From positions 124,001-188,000 of the forward strand of contig NZ_SIHY01000001.1 of NCBI RefSeq assembly GCF_004320535.1: 64,000 bases of DNA, given 5' to 3'. The position numbers and the translations under genes are program-made. Under the pieces are notes generated by a model. It ran no database searches. It had not been told where the DNA came from and saw nothing but the letters and a program-made list of their open reading frames with translations. Source of the DNA: Arthrobacter sp. S41. Lineage in GTDB: Bacteria; Actinomycetota; Actinomycetes; Actinomycetales; Micrococcaceae. Positions 1 through 7,954 of this stretch are shown piece after piece (positions within the stretch are counted from its first letter, which is position 1; the number at the start of each line of letters is the position of its first letter).

Positions 1-1209
1 GCCGCTGAACAGGCATTGGCCGACGCGCAAAGCCGTGTCGCTAATGCCCAATCCGCTGTCGCTGATCTGAATGATCGATTGATCGCTGCTCAGTCGACTC
101 GTGATCAGGTAACTGCCGAGATCGAGAAGAACGCCAAAAAGATCTCCGAAGCGAAAGCCGCCATGGCTTCCATCGCTTCCGAAGCTTATAAGCGCGGTGG
201 CGTTTCCAGCGGACTGGACATGATCCTCAACATGGATTCGACCCAGCAGATGGCCGACGGCCTAGACTTGGCGAACCGTGCCATGGAATCGCAGAGCAAC
301 ACTTATAACGATCTTGCGCAAGAGCAGGCCAATAACGAAAACAACAAGCTTCGCTTGAGCGCTGTCGAGAAGGAAATCTCCTCGCTCAAATCGCAGGCGG
401 AAGAAGCCTTGGCGCAAGAGCAGACCGCTCGAAACCAGGCCCAAAACGCTAAGAATGAGCTTGATGCTTTGGTCGCCAGCACCGAGAAGTTGGGCGCTGA
501 GCTCGAAGCGAAGAAACCACAGATTCAGGCCAAGCTAGCGGCACAGCAAAAAGAGTACGCTCAGGTTAAGTCCGATATCAAGGAACGCCAGGAGCGTTTG
601 TTGCGTGAGGAAGCCGAACGTAAGCGTAAAGCTGCTGAAGCTGAAGCAAAGCGCAAGGCTGCCTACGAAGCAGAGCAAAAGCGTCTAGCTGAGGAAGCGG
701 CAGCAAAGAAGAAAGCTTACAAAAAGAAAGCTTTCGTTCCTGCGCCAGTTTCCGAACCTACGGTTAGCAAGTCAGCGGGTTCAAGTGCTTGGGGATTGGT
801 TAAGCCGACACCAAGTAATAACCTGACCTCAACCTTCGGATGGCGTCCGACTCCTGCCGGAACGATTGATTACGGTGGACAGGGTGGATACGTTCACGCC
901 GGAATTGACTGGGGCTTTGGCGGACAATGCGGTGCACCGATTACCGCTGCGGCTGACGGCGAAGTTTGGACCGCTGGTTGGGGCGGAACTGCTGGCAACA
1001 AGGTCATCATTTCCCACGGCGTCGTCAAGGGCAAGGCCCTTGCTACCGGTTACCACCACATGTCGCGCGTTGCTGTAAGCGTCGGGCAACACGTGAAGCA
1101 GGGCGACGTAATCGGTTATGTCGGCACTACTGGCAACTCGACTGGCTGCCATCTGCACTTTGAAACTATCGTAAACGGCAATGCCGTGAACCCATTGGGA
1201 CTTCTCTAG
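1..1209 (+). CDS. M23 family metallopeptidase with N-terminal coiled coil (5' partial)
   Basis: The reading frame is open from the first base, so the start and any signal peptide lie outside the window. The visible part begins with about 230 residues of Ala/Glu/Lys/Gln-rich coiled coil, then a short linker, then a C-terminal LytM/M23 domain. The zinc motifs are clear: HAGIDWG (HxxxD) and HLHFE (HxH) close to the end. Coiled-coil M23 proteins of this build act outside the cell as murein hydrolases or hydrolase activators controlled by FtsEX. In related actinobacteria ftsE-ftsX lies directly before this gene and smpB after it, which fits here. It ends 54 nt before smpB. The family is secure; the FtsEX link is an inference because those genes are not in the window. 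Confidence 0.88.
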   Translation, partial: AAEQALADAQSRVANAQSAVADLNDRLIAAQSTRDQVTAEIEKNAKKISEAKAAMASIASEAYKRGGVSSGLDMILNMDSTQQMADGLDLANRAMESQSNTYNDLAQEQANNENNKLRLSAVEKEISSLKSQAEEALAQEQTARNQAQNAKNELDALVASTEKLGAELEAKKPQIQAKLAAQQKEYAQVKSDIKERQERLLREEAERKRKAAEAEAKRKAAYEAEQKRLAEEAAAKKKAYKKKAFVPAPVSEPTVSKSAGSSAWGLVKPTPSNNLTSTFGWRPTPAGTIDYGGQGGYVHAGIDWGFGGQCGAPITAAADGEVWTAGWGGTAGNKVIISHGVVKGKALATGYHHMSRVAVSVGQHVKQGDVIGYVGTTGNSTGCHLHFETIVNGNAVNPLGLL

Positions 1210-1263
1210 CGCTAGACTTGTAATCTGTGCGCGGGAGTCCGCCCACGACATGCAAGGAGTAAC

Positions 1264-1737
1264 GTGGCTAAGAAAAATCAAGAAGATCGGGTGATTGCGA
1301 GTAATCGCAAGGCACGCCACGATTATGAAATCCTCGATACTTTTGAAGCTGGCATGGTGCTCAGTGGCACCGAAGTAAAGTCACTGCGCGAAGGTAAAGC
1401 CTCGCTAATTGACGGCTTCGGACAGTTCTACCGTGATGAGCTTTATATCGAGAACGTCTATATCCCTGAGTACCTCAACGGATCGTGGACCAATCATGCT
1501 GCACGCCGACGTCGTAAGCTCTTGTTGCACCGTCAAGAATTAGTGAAAATTGAGCGAAAGGTTGGCGAAGCTGGTCTCACCATCGTTCCATTGAGTCTCT
1601 ACTTCAAGTCGGGCCGAGCGAAAATCGAAATCGGTGTTGCACGCGGTAAGCGCGAGTACGACAAGCGCCAGACCTTGCGTGAGCAGCAAGACAATCGCGA
1701 GGCACTACGCGCCATGCGTGAGCGTAATCGCGGCTAG
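1264..1737 (+). CDS. smpB: SsrA-binding protein SmpB
   Basis: Encodes a 157-residue SmpB, the small basic beta-barrel protein that binds tmRNA and places it in stalled ribosomes for trans-translation. Family signatures are present: [10 protein letters not shown] near the N-terminus, [16 protein letters not shown], and a basic C-terminal tail beginning [10 protein letters not shown] that mimics a codon-anticodon duplex in the A site. The GTG start is preceded by AAGGAG 5 nt upstream. The tmRNA gene follows about 120 nt downstream on the same strand, so the two partners of the rescue system are adjacent. Length and sequence are standard. Confidence 0.97.
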   Translation: MAKKNQEDRVIASNRKARHDYEILDTFEAGMVLSGTEVKSLREGKASLIDGFGQFYRDELYIENVYIPEYLNGSWTNHAARRRRKLLLHRQELVKIERKVGEAGLTIVPLSLYFKSGRAKIEIGVARGKREYDKRQTLREQQDNREALRAMRERNRG

Positions 1738-1767
1738 CTTAAAGACTAGATTGTGGCGTATCTTGCG

Positions 1768-1797
1768 TTGGGTTAGCCCAAGGCAATGCGCTATGAT
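1768..1797 (+). promoter_or_regulatory. Predicted promoter of ssrA
   Basis: TATGAT at 1792-1797 is an excellent -10 hexamer, with a weak -35 (TTGGGT, 1768-1773) 18 nt upstream. Transcription would start near 1804, leaving a leader of about 50 nt that RNase P would remove to give the tmRNA 5' end at 1857. This is inferred from the motif only. Confidence 0.5.
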
Positions 1798-1856
1798 TGA
1801 AAAACACGCTCTTGGGCGTGGTTGTACCTGGGAAACTGGGACTGACAACAAAATAC

Positions 1857-2223
1857 GGGGATGATCGGTTTCGACGGTGTGAGTCGCGACAGATGAAGCG
1901 GGCCGAGGATGCAAAGTTATCTCGTAAACGCTCTTTGCAAAACAATAAGTGCCGAATCAAAGCGCACTGACTTCGCTCTCGCTGCCTAAGCAGCCAGACA
2001 GTCCGTTAGCCAGAGGTTTGCTATCGCCTCTGATCCTAACGTCATTTAGATAGCCACTGTATCCAGCGGCCGTTACCGCTGTTGGGTACATATTTAGGTA
2101 ACTGTGCCTGGATCAACCACATGTTTGCGTGATGGTTGGGGCAGAGAAAATCCGCAGCAAACTGCGCCCGGAGAAGACCTGGCAACACCACATCGGACGG
2201 GAGTTCAATTCTCCCCATCTCCA
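1857..2223 (+). ncRNA. ssrA: Transfer-messenger RNA (tmRNA)
   Basis: The 5' GGGGATG pairs with the 3' CATCTCC (2216-2222) to form the tRNA-like acceptor stem, and the T-arm GGAGTTCAATTCTCC lies just before it. The discriminator A is at 2223; CCA is not fully encoded (the genome reads ACG), so the tail must be added after transcription. The tag frame runs 1951-1986 and reads AESKRTDFALAA, followed by TAA at 1987; the end is typical of proteolysis tags recognised by ClpXP. The resume codon is GCC. A single molecule, not a two-piece tmRNA. It lies next to smpB and is followed by a strong terminator. Confidence 0.96.
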
Positions 2224-2230
2224 CGTATCT

Positions 2231-2272
2231 AAGCTCCGGAATCAGGCTAACCGCTTGGTTCCGGAGCTTTTT
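2231..2272 (+). terminator. Rho-independent terminator of ssrA
   Basis: Perfect 11-bp stem, AAGCTCCGGAA (2231-2241) with TTCCGGAGCTT (2259-2269), followed by T residues. It starts 8 nt after the tmRNA 3' end. Confidence 0.9.
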
Positions 2273-2456
2273 CGTTTGTGCTGAACCTGTCGCGCATTGG
2301 GGGAGTCCGCTCGGATAACATTCGCGAGCCTTGACTAAACACTGTGCAAAAATTGCGAGTCCATTCGCGGCTTGGAGGTTTTACACATAGACTTGAGATG
2401 AAAGCAGAAGAATTTCATGCGGTGGACTTTGCAGAATTGGAGTGAGAGAAGAATCG

Positions 2457-2930
2457 ATGGGTAAAAACAGTTCCCAACGGGTGTCGCCTGTCCTTTCAGC
2501 AATCTATGCAGTCGTCGCTTTTCTGCTCGAAGTCGGTTTGCTTTTCGCAGCAGCATTGGCCGCCATCGCCTTCATCCCATGGCCCATCATTCCGGCGATC
2601 TTGGTAGTGGTTATCCCGCTTCTGATCCTCTGGGGAATCTTCTTTTCCCCGAAAGCCGTGGTCAAGTTCAGGCTACGAACGCGCATGCTTTTGATTCACC
2701 TGATCTACATCGGTGGAGCTTATACGTTGTGGCTCAGCGTTGATCACTCGTTCTATGAACAGTCACAAATCTGGGCCATTGCCATGCTCGCCTTGACCGG
2801 CATCAGCGCGATTCTTGTCGTTGCCACTGGCGGTTACGCCGTGCCGCACGACCGCACGCCAAAGCAGGCCCAACCACTTCCTCAAGCCGAAAGCTCAGGC
2901 GCTCCCAAAGGCCGGCGAGCTGCACGATAA
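2457..2930 (+). CDS. YrdB-like (DUF2568) membrane protein
   Basis: About 157 residues with four hydrophobic segments (roughly 15-35, 38-60, 75-95 and 105-125) and a polar C-terminal tail rich in Pro, Ala, Lys and Arg. The segment WGIFFSPKA between the second and third helices resembles the conserved loop of the YrdB/DUF2568 family, for which no function is established. I chose the ATG at 2457 because a purine-rich GAGAGAAG lies just upstream; a GTG at 2442 is too close to the GGAG to use it. Single-gene unit between the ssrA terminator and a bidirectional terminator. The family call is from memory of the motif and is moderate. Confidence 0.65.
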   Translation: MGKNSSQRVSPVLSAIYAVVAFLLEVGLLFAAALAAIAFIPWPIIPAILVVVIPLLILWGIFFSPKAVVKFRLRTRMLLIHLIYIGGAYTLWLSVDHSFYEQSQIWAIAMLALTGISAILVVATGGYAVPHDRTPKQAQPLPQAESSGAPKGRRAAR

Positions 2931-2943
2931 AAGTTTTTCCTAC

Positions 2944-2976
2944 AAGAAAACCCCAGCCAACGGCTGGGGTTTTCTT
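2944..2976. terminator. Bidirectional terminator between yrdB-like gene and crcB
   Basis: Hairpin AAAACCCCAGCC-aac-GGCTGGGGTTTT with A and T tracts on both sides. It serves both the plus-strand membrane protein gene and the minus-strand crcB operon that converge here. Confidence 0.9.
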
Positions 2977-2981
2977 GTCTC

Positions 2982-3365
2982 TTAGAACAAAGTAGCCAGC
3001 AGGAAGCCCAGATAAGCAGCGAGGATTGCGCCGAAAAGCGTACCGAAGGCATTGGCCAAACTGGCGACCGTCCGGCCCTCTCGAAGCAATCTCAAGGTGT
3101 CAAAACTTGCTGTGGAGAAAGTCGTATAGCCGCCAAGCAATCCAGTTCCCACAGCTAGAAGCCAGGGCTCAGGCAACAAGGAATGCGTCAGTAGGCCTGT
3201 GAGCAAGCCTAAGACGAAGGAACCGGAGAGGTTGATAACGATGGTTCCCCAAGGCATTCGTGAGCCGAAGCGTGCGGTGAGCAAGGTATCAACAGTAAAG
3301 CGAAGTATCGCGCCCAAACCACCGCACAGAGCGATGGTGAGAAATAGGGTAGGGGTTATGGCCAT
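2982..3365 (-). CDS. crcB: Fluoride channel subunit CrcB/Fluc
   Basis: A 127-residue, four-helix CrcB (Fluc) protein that exports fluoride across the cell membrane. Diagnostic features are GGLGAILRF at 15-23, an Asn in the second helix (N45 in NLSGSF) and GGYTTFST at 78-85, which holds the Phe/Thr/Ser residues of the fluoride path. It is the last gene of a six-gene minus-strand operon. A second crcB lies 1 nt upstream. Paired crcB genes usually make an antiparallel heterodimer, with one subunit in each orientation, in contrast to single-gene homodimers. No fluoride riboswitch is seen before the pair. Confidence 0.93.
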   Translation of the reverse strand: MAITPTLFLTIALCGGLGAILRFTVDTLLTARFGSRMPWGTIVINLSGSFVLGLLTGLLTHSLLPEPWLLAVGTGLLGGYTTFSTASFDTLRLLREGRTVASLANAFGTLFGAILAAYLGFLLATLF

Positions 3366-3366
3366 C

Positions 3367-3804
3367 TCAGTTCCCCTTCGCCGAGGTGCGACGTTTGGTT
3401 CCCACCAGCATGCCGCACCATGTGGCCAGCGCTCCGACGAGAACTGTCCCCAGCCCGTAGCCTAGGCCTAGTAGCACCGATCCGTCGTTGGTGAGCAGCA
3501 TGGAGTCGGTTGCCAAGGCACTGTAGGTGGTGAAGCCTCCCATGAAGCCGGTGCCAACAAGCAAACGAATTCTGCGGCGTGCTGACGTTTCTGGTCCGCG
3601 AGCCGAGAGGGAAGTGAGTAACCAACCCAAGGCGAACGCGCCAACGACGTTGACCAGCAGTACCATCACAGGAAGGTTGAGTCCTTGGGGCTGAAGCAGG
3701 CTCAGGGCCAGTCGGCTGGCTGTGCCCAGCGTTCCGCCAACAAAGACCAAGGCTAAGTCGACCCTGCGAAATTTTGGGATGTGCGCCCCGGGGTTAGTAC
3801 TCAT
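3367..3804 (-). CDS. crcB: Fluoride channel subunit CrcB/Fluc (second copy)
   Basis: A 145-residue CrcB paralogue, with GGTLGTASRLAL near the N-terminus, N52 in LVNVVGAFALG, and GGFTTYSA at 89-96. Its loop between helices 2 and 3 is more basic (SARRRIR) than that of the neighbouring copy, consistent with a different membrane orientation and therefore a heterodimer. The ATG at 3804 lies 6 nt after the stop of the DtxR-like regulator gene, so the three genes are surely co-transcribed. The exact role as a fluoride exporter follows from the family and has not been shown here. Confidence 0.92.
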   Translation of the reverse strand: MSTNPGAHIPKFRRVDLALVFVGGTLGTASRLALSLLQPQGLNLPVMVLLVNVVGAFALGWLLTSLSARGPETSARRRIRLLVGTGFMGGFTTYSALATDSMLLTNDGSVLLGLGYGLGTVLVGALATWCGMLVGTKRRTSAKGN

Positions 3805-3810
3805 CTTGGT

Positions 3811-4446
3811 TCACACCCCTGCGCCAACATGGACCCAAATAAGTGAGGCCTCGATGTAGTCCAACTGGTGTGGGAGTTTGATTCTGGCCCCGGGTACCAG
3901 CCCCTGGGCGGCTGCGCGTCGCAAAAACTCGGGATCTTCGTCGCTGATCCGATCGATGATGGCTTCTTTGCCGGCAAAACGGTCAAGCCTGATCGCTTTA
4001 GAGACGGGCAGGGTGCCATCGGCAGCAGGGATCGCGTCCCCGTGTGGGTCACGGCGAGGGTGGCCAAGGCGCGCGTCCAGGGCGGTAATAAATCGGTCGC
4101 TGACCGTATGCTCCAACGCCTCGGCCTCGTCGTGGACCTCGTCCCAGCCATAACCTAATTCATCGCGCAAAAAGGTTTCCAATAGCCGATGACGTCTGAC
4201 CATCCGCAGTGCTTCGCGCCTGCCACTATCACTGAGCGAAACAGATTTGCGTGGGACGTGATGGACCAGATTTTTACCCGCAAGCTTTTGGATCATTGAC
4301 GTCACCGATGCAGGGGACAGGCCCAGCTGATCGGCCAGGACCCCGGTGCTTACTTCGGAGTCGTCCCACTCGGTCAGGGTGTAAAGCGCTTTGAGATAGT
4401 CCTCTTCGCTGGTGGTCAGCGACCCGGTGGGGTGTGGGGTGCTCAT
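3811..4446 (-). CDS. DtxR/MntR family metal-dependent transcriptional regulator
   Basis: 211 residues. A winged helix at about 10-70 is followed by a dimerisation and metal-binding domain with H86 and E90 (RRHRLLE), then HDEAEALEH at 105-113 and the family marker RRDPHGDAIP at 131-140. The last 60 residues look like the FeoA/SH3-like tail. Proteins of this type bind Fe(II) or Mn(II) and repress metal uptake genes; which metal cannot be told from sequence. The ATG at 4446 overlaps the hisN stop by one base (TAATG), so it is translationally coupled. Co-transcription with two fluoride channel genes is unusual. Confidence 0.87.
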   Translation of the reverse strand: MSTPHPTGSLTTSEEDYLKALYTLTEWDDSEVSTGVLADQLGLSPASVTSMIQKLAGKNLVHHVPRKSVSLSDSGRREALRMVRRHRLLETFLRDELGYGWDEVHDEAEALEHTVSDRFITALDARLGHPRRDPHGDAIPAADGTLPVSKAIRLDRFAGKEAIIDRISDEDPEFLRRAAAQGLVPGARIKLPHQLDYIEASLIWVHVGAGV

Positions 4447-5249
4447 TAGCGGTTTAGATATGGCAGGATCGCCTCGTGCAGCTTGCCGTTGCTGGCCAGC
4501 GCGTTGCCTCCATGGCAACCTTCTTCTCCAGCTACCGAGGTGAAGCGACCACCGGCTTCACGAACCACGGGGACCAGTGCGGCCATATCGTAGAGTTCAA
4601 GCTCGGGCTCAAAAGCCGCGTCCACGGCGCCTTCGGCCAGTAACGCGTAGGAGTAAAAATCTCCGTAACCGCGGGTACGCCAAGCGGTGTCTAACAGGTC
4701 GAGGAAGCCATCAAGCTTTCCGGCTTCCTTCCAACCACTCAGCGAGGCGTAGGCCAGCGATGAATCGGCCAAATCGGTCACCGAGGAGACCGAAATGGCC
4801 CGGGTGGCGGTGGAGCCCACGCTGGTGCCCGGTTCAGTGACGTAGGCGCCCAAACCGGTGGCGGCGTGCCAGCGACGGCTCAACGCTGGGGCAGAAATGA
4901 CACCAAGCACTGGCTCGTCATCGATCAACAGAGCGATCAACGTAGCCCAGACAGGCACGCGACGCACAAAGTTCTTGGTGCCGTCGATCGGGTCGATCAC
5001 CCAGCGTCGTGAACCGGTACCGTGCACACCAAATTCTTCGCCCAGTACCGAATCATCCGGGCGGTGGGCAGCAAGTTCGTTCAAGATCAACTGCTCTGCG
5101 CCACGGTCTGCATCAGAGACCGGGGTCATATCCGGCTTGGATTCGACCACCAAGTCATTGGATCCATAGCGGGCCAGGGTGAGCGCATCAACCTTATCGG
5201 CCAAAGCCAGCGCAAATTCAAGATCTTCTTGCAAGGTAAATTCTGCCAT
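4446..5249 (-). CDS. hisN: Inositol-monophosphatase-family phosphatase, likely histidinol-phosphatase HisN
   Basis: 267 residues of the Mg-dependent, lithium-sensitive inositol monophosphatase fold. The metal ligands are visible: E71 in GEEFG, D86 and D89 in WVIDPIDGTKNF, and a distal Asp in ELYDMAAL. In actinobacteria the homologue that sits beside rsgA and aroA is histidinol-phosphatase, which makes histidinol in histidine synthesis; no other his gene is near, so the substrate is inferred from this conserved context. It starts 13 nt after rsgA and its stop overlaps the regulator gene start by one base. Confidence 0.82.
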   Translation of the reverse strand: MAEFTLQEDLEFALALADKVDALTLARYGSNDLVVESKPDMTPVSDADRGAEQLILNELAAHRPDDSVLGEEFGVHGTGSRRWVIDPIDGTKNFVRRVPVWATLIALLIDDEPVLGVISAPALSRRWHAATGLGAYVTEPGTSVGSTATRAISVSSVTDLADSSLAYASLSGWKEAGKLDGFLDLLDTAWRTRGYGDFYSYALLAEGAVDAAFEPELELYDMAALVPVVREAGGRFTSVAGEEGCHGGNALASNGKLHEAILPYLNR

Positions 5250-5262
5250 GGTGTTCCGGCGC

Positions 5263-6354
5263 CTACTGAGCGCCGAGCTCCTTTTCGTGCGTGGTTTCCT
5301 TGGTGGTCACTAACCGCCGGTACGAGGCCAGACGATCTGCAGGTTGAGCAGTATCTGCGCTCAGCGCCCAGGCTTCTAAAGCACAGCCAGCTTCACCGGC
5401 GGCGTGGGTGCAACCTCTCGGGCAGTCGGTCGCGATCTGGGCCAGGTCTTCAAAGGCGGCCAGAATATTATCCGGATCCACCAAGCCCAAACCGAAGGAA
5501 CGAATACCAGGGGTATCAATGAGCCACGAGCCCGGAACCTGTCCCAGGCGTAGCGCGAGCGCATTTGAGGAGGTGTGGCGTCCGCGCCCGGTCACTGCGT
5601 TGACGTGCCCGGTTGCTCGGGTTGAACCAGTCAACGCGTTAACTAGGGTGGACTTGCCAACACCAGAGTGTCCTAAAACGACCGAAACGCAGCCGCCAAG
5701 CAGCTCATCAAGTTCTGCCAGTGCACGCACATCCAGCCTTGCACTGGACCCGTCGGCGCCTCGGGCATCAACGCCGGAGGCCTCTTCGGTGGTGGTGCGG
5801 GAAATGACCACGGGGAAATCCAGACCCTCATAGTGCTTGAGGAATTCGGCCGGGTCCTTCACATCGGCTTTGGTCACGCACAAGACCGGTTGAATGCCGG
5901 CATCGTAGGCGGCCACCAGTGCGCGGTCAACAAAGCCGGTGCGTGGCTCAGGGTTGGCTGCGGCCACCACAATCACTAGCTTGTCCACGTTGGCCACCAC
6001 AACACGCTCGGTAGCGTCGGTATCATCGGCACTGCGGCGCAGCAGGGTTCGGCGTTCTTCGATGCGCACCAAGCGTGCCAGGGTGTCAGGCTTGCCGGTG
6101 GTGTCACCGACCAGTGCTACTAGATCGCCCGGGACGATCGCCTGGCGACGAAGTTCGCGGGCGCGAGCTGCGATGACGATGCGCTCATTGGCGGTGTCTT
6201 CATCCAAGATGGCCGTGTAGCGGCCGCGGTCCACGGTGATGATGCGGCCAATGACGGCCTTTTCGTAGGCGGGACGGTCCTTGGTGCGCGGGCGGGAGCC
6301 ACGCTTGTTCGGACGGACACGCACTGAGGATTCGTCATAGTCTGAGTAGTGCAT
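5263..6354 (-). CDS. rsgA: Ribosome small-subunit-dependent GTPase RsgA
   Basis: 363 residues. An OB-fold at about 30-100 is followed by a circularly permuted GTPase: the G4 motif TKAD (161-164) comes before the P-loop GHSGVGKS (228-235), which is the hallmark of this family. A Cys/His cluster near the C-terminus (DCPRGCTHAAGEAGC) binds zinc. RsgA is a late 30S assembly checkpoint. Its ATG overlaps the aroA stop by one base (TAATG), so translation is coupled to aroA. Confidence 0.95.
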   Translation of the reverse strand: MHYSDYDESSVRVRPNKRGSRPRTKDRPAYEKAVIGRIITVDRGRYTAILDEDTANERIVIAARARELRRQAIVPGDLVALVGDTTGKPDTLARLVRIEERRTLLRRSADDTDATERVVVANVDKLVIVVAAANPEPRTGFVDRALVAAYDAGIQPVLCVTKADVKDPAEFLKHYEGLDFPVVISRTTTEEASGVDARGADGSSARLDVRALAELDELLGGCVSVVLGHSGVGKSTLVNALTGSTRATGHVNAVTGRGRHTSSNALALRLGQVPGSWLIDTPGIRSFGLGLVDPDNILAAFEDLAQIATDCPRGCTHAAGEAGCALEAWALSADTAQPADRLASYRRLVTTKETTHEKELGAQ

Positions 6355-7727
6355 TAGCCGCGATCCTTAGCGGTTTTGGCCATTTGTGTCCACAGTTCGG
6401 GGAACTGCGGCATGGTCTTGGCGGTGGTGGCAATATTTTCTACGCGGATGCCTTTGATGGCCAGACCCAACAGCGCACCGGCGGTCGCCATGCGGTGATC
6501 CTCGTAGCTGTTCAGATCTGCTCTGGTACGCACCCCGGGAATGATTTCCAGCGCGTCGTCGGTCGCGGTGACGCTGGCACCGATTTTGGCTAGTTCAATT
6601 TCCAGCGCTGCGAGCCGGTCGGTTTCATGTCCGCGGAGGTGTCCGATGCCGGTGAGCTTGCTCGGGGAATCGGCCAGTGCGCAGAGAGCAGCCAGAGTTG
6701 GCGCGAGCTCGGAGGCATCGGCGTAGTTGATGCCGGTGATCTTTCCGGTGCCGCGCACGGTGAGCACCCCGTCGGTGCCATGGCTGACCTCGGCCCCCAT
6801 TTGGCTCAAGATCTGCACCCACTTACCGCCGACCTGGGTGGTCTTTTCGGGCCAGAAACGGATGCCCACCGAGCCGTTGGTCGCCAGAGCTGCAGCCAAA
6901 AAAGGCCCAGCGTTGGACAGGTCAGGTTCAACGGTCACGGTGAAGCCGGCAATGGGTGCTTCGGCGATCTGCCAACCGCGGCCATCGTCATCCACGGTGA
7001 TCGCTACGCCTAATTCGCGCAAGGTTTCCACGGTCATGGCGATGTGATCCGGGGAGGCCACCGGGCCGGGTGCAGCGCGCAGTCGCAGTCCGCCGGGCAG
7101 TGCGTGTCCGGCAAGCAGCAGTGCGGAGATGAATTGCGAGCTACCCGAAGCGTCAACCACTACTTCTCCGGTGCTTTGTACTTCGCTGGCATCCATGGTG
7201 AACGGCAGCATGCCAGGTGTTTGTCCGTAGCTCAGGCGTGCGCCCAGAGCCTGAAGTCCATTAAGTACCGGGGCCATGGGACGCACTCGAGCGGCCGGGT
7301 CGCCATCAAAGTGGACCCGTGCTTTAGCGACAGCAGCCAATGGCGGAACAAAACGCATCACGGTTCCGGCCAGGCCGCACTCAATGGTCAGCTCGGTGCC
7401 ATCGGACTCAGCGCGCTTTAGTTCGCTGGCAGGAGTGAGCACTACCGTGGTGGAGCCATCGGGCTGCTCGGTGCGATCGATTCCCACCCCGAACTTTTCC
7501 AGCGCCCCGAGCATCAGCTCGGTATCGCGGCTGATCAAGGTGTTGTGGATGGTGGATGGCGAAGAAGCCAAGGCCGCAAGGATCAGATAGCGGTTGGTTA
7601 ACGACTTGGAAGCTGGCACGGTGACGGTGGCGTGAACCCCGGTGCCGGTGTAGGGCGCGGGCCACCAGTTCTCTGCGTTGTGCTGCGGTGGGTGGTGCTG
7701 GCTTCCAGAGGCGCTTGCGGTGTTGAT
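6354..7727 (-). CDS. aroA: 3-phosphoshikimate 1-carboxyvinyltransferase (EPSP synthase), start codon uncertain
   Basis: Makes EPSP from shikimate-3-phosphate and PEP in aromatic amino acid synthesis. The motif VPASKSLTNR near the N-terminus holds the substrate-binding Lys/Ser/Arg, and EDHRMA occurs near the C-terminus. The only canonical in-frame start is GTG at 7619, but it would begin inside the first beta-strand, immediately before PASKSLTNR, and the frame stays open and family-like upstream (WWPAPYTGTGVHATVT). The next stop upstream is TAA at 7739-7737. An ATC at 7727 lies 6 nt after a Shine-Dalgarno AAGGA (7738-7734), so I annotate it as the likely, non-canonical start (457 residues). 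The alternatives are the short GTG form or a sequencing error of ATG. First gene of the rsgA-hisN-dtxR-crcB-crcB operon. Confidence 0.85.
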   Translation of the reverse strand: MNTASASGSQHHPPQHNAENWWPAPYTGTGVHATVTVPASKSLTNRYLILAALASSPSTIHNTLISRDTELMLGALEKFGVGIDRTEQPDGSTTVVLTPASELKRAESDGTELTIECGLAGTVMRFVPPLAAVAKARVHFDGDPAARVRPMAPVLNGLQALGARLSYGQTPGMLPFTMDASEVQSTGEVVVDASGSSQFISALLLAGHALPGGLRLRAAPGPVASPDHIAMTVETLRELGVAITVDDDGRGWQIAEAPIAGFTVTVEPDLSNAGPFLAAALATNGSVGIRFWPEKTTQVGGKWVQILSQMGAEVSHGTDGVLTVRGTGKITGINYADASELAPTLAALCALADSPSKLTGIGHLRGHETDRLAALEIELAKIGASVTATDDALEIIPGVRTRADLNSYEDHRMATAGALLGLAIKGIRVENIATTAKTMPQFPELWTQMAKTAKDRG

Positions 7728-7780
7728 TGCTGATCCTTAGGCTTGTGCGATTTTAGTTAAATCTTAGCGGAGATCTATGG

Positions 7781-7807
7781 GGGAATAAGGTTTTGGATCC
7801 CGTGGTT
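7781..7807 (+). promoter_or_regulatory. SigR-type autoregulatory promoter upstream of sigR
   Basis: GGGAAT (7781-7786), exactly 18 nt, then GTT (7805-7807). This matches the consensus reported for Streptomyces SigR and mycobacterial SigH promoters (GGAAT-N18/19-GTT). Transcription would begin around 7813-7817, at or just before an in-frame GTG at 7817, which would give an N-terminally extended sigma factor. Confidence 0.72.
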
Positions 7808-7940
7808 GTACCCAGTGTGACGATCAGAGAGCAGACTTCAACAGCCAGCGGCACCACTTGTGTGGTGGCCGAGGAACCTCGCGGGGCCCGTACCGTTACC
7901 CGGTCGCGTTCGAATTCGCGCAATAGCGCTAGTAACCGCG

Positions 7941-7946
7941 TAGACT
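7941..7946 (+). promoter_or_regulatory. Second sigR promoter (-10 TAGACT)
   Basis: TAGACT ends 5 nt before GTG 7952 and 8 nt before ATG 7955, and no Shine-Dalgarno is present. This is the spacing of a leaderless transcript from a housekeeping promoter and would give the short form of the sigma factor. Confidence 0.45.
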
Positions 7947-7954
7947 CAGGCGTG

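Noticed and set aside
829-1320. Minus-strand frame across the M23 domain and smpB start
   Set aside because: Antisense shadow of two well-supported genes.
2982-3804. Fluoride riboswitch before the crcB pair
   Set aside because: The genes are packed inside an operon, with only 6 nt upstream; no crcB-motif RNA is seen.
4446-4518. Longer form of the DtxR-like regulator from a start inside hisN
   Set aside because: The added residues come from the hisN frame and do not look conserved; ATG 4446 has the typical one-base overlap.
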